A stretch of 5,407 nt of DNA from Candidatus Acetothermia bacterium (GTDB taxonomy: Bacteria; Bipolaricaulota; Bipolaricaulia; RBG-16-55-9; DRXL01), in contig JAPWVB010000075.1 of assembly GCA_028275205.1 (NCBI GenBank), forward strand, positions 1 through 5,407, read 5' to 3'. A program made the translations under genes and the position numbers. The notes below the pieces were generated by a model. That model saw only the letters and a program-made list of their open reading frames with translations. It was not told the DNA's origin and searched no databases. Within the stretch, counting starts at the first letter, position 1. Each line of letters begins with the position of its first letter. This document shows positions 5,395 through 5,407 of the stretch, piece after piece.

Positions 5395-5407
5395 AAAAGT
5401 CGGGGCG

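Noticed and set aside
1..5407. CRISPR arrays, insertion sequences, toxin-antitoxin or phage-defence genes
   Set aside because: No repeated units, transposase or integrase motifs, or short paired unknown genes are present. Every long frame is accounted for by known housekeeping families or one MDR reductase.

Overview
The window is bacterial chromosomal DNA of moderately high GC (roughly 58-60% by eye). It is gene-dense, with a mostly ordinary informational-gene layout. Every protein except the last belongs to DNA replication, recombination or repair. The window has no integrase, transposase, CRISPR array or long non-coding stretch. The phylum cannot be fixed from this sequence alone. A DnaX with a short tail and the dnaX-ybaB-recR order only say 'bacterium'.

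Layout. Positions 1753 to 1 (minus strand) hold uvrC, the nuclease subunit of the UvrABC excision-repair complex. It is complete at its N-terminus and cut by the left window edge within the C-terminal helix-hairpin-helix domain. An 89-bp divergent spacer carries a near-consensus sigma-70 promoter (TTGACG, 17 bp, TATAAT) that fires rightward into a tRNA-Pro(TGG) gene with encoded CCA. Only 17 bp after the tRNA begins dnaX (tau/gamma clamp-loader subunit). It is followed by ybaB/ebfC (nucleoid-associated protein) and recR (recombination mediator) with gaps of 14 and 3 bp, the widely conserved dnaX-ybaB-recR operon. A zinc-binding MDR-family dehydrogenase follows recR after 23 bp and is probably co-transcribed. 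The last 25 bp hold a candidate promoter for a gene beyond the right edge.

How the parts fit. DnaX loads the beta clamp, RecR with RecO/RecF loads RecA at gaps, UvrC incises damaged strands, and YbaB coats DNA. The dehydrogenase is the metabolic outlier.

Points worth a second look. (1) A run of seven A in dnaX, in the A AAA AAA phase, lies in the linker between clamp-loader core and tau tail. It has an SD-like GGAG 8 nt upstream and a TGA in the -1 frame 11 codons later, so it is a good candidate for a programmed gamma-producing frameshift or polymerase slippage. (2) uvrC and dnaX both lack a usable Shine-Dalgarno and both have a TANNNT hexamer exactly 7 nt before ATG, which suggests leaderless starts, whereas ybaB and the dehydrogenase have strong SDs. 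(3) dnaX may be read from the tRNA-Pro promoter and released by tRNA 3' processing. (4) The dehydrogenase keeps its four-cysteine structural zinc site but appears to lack the catalytic zinc ligands.
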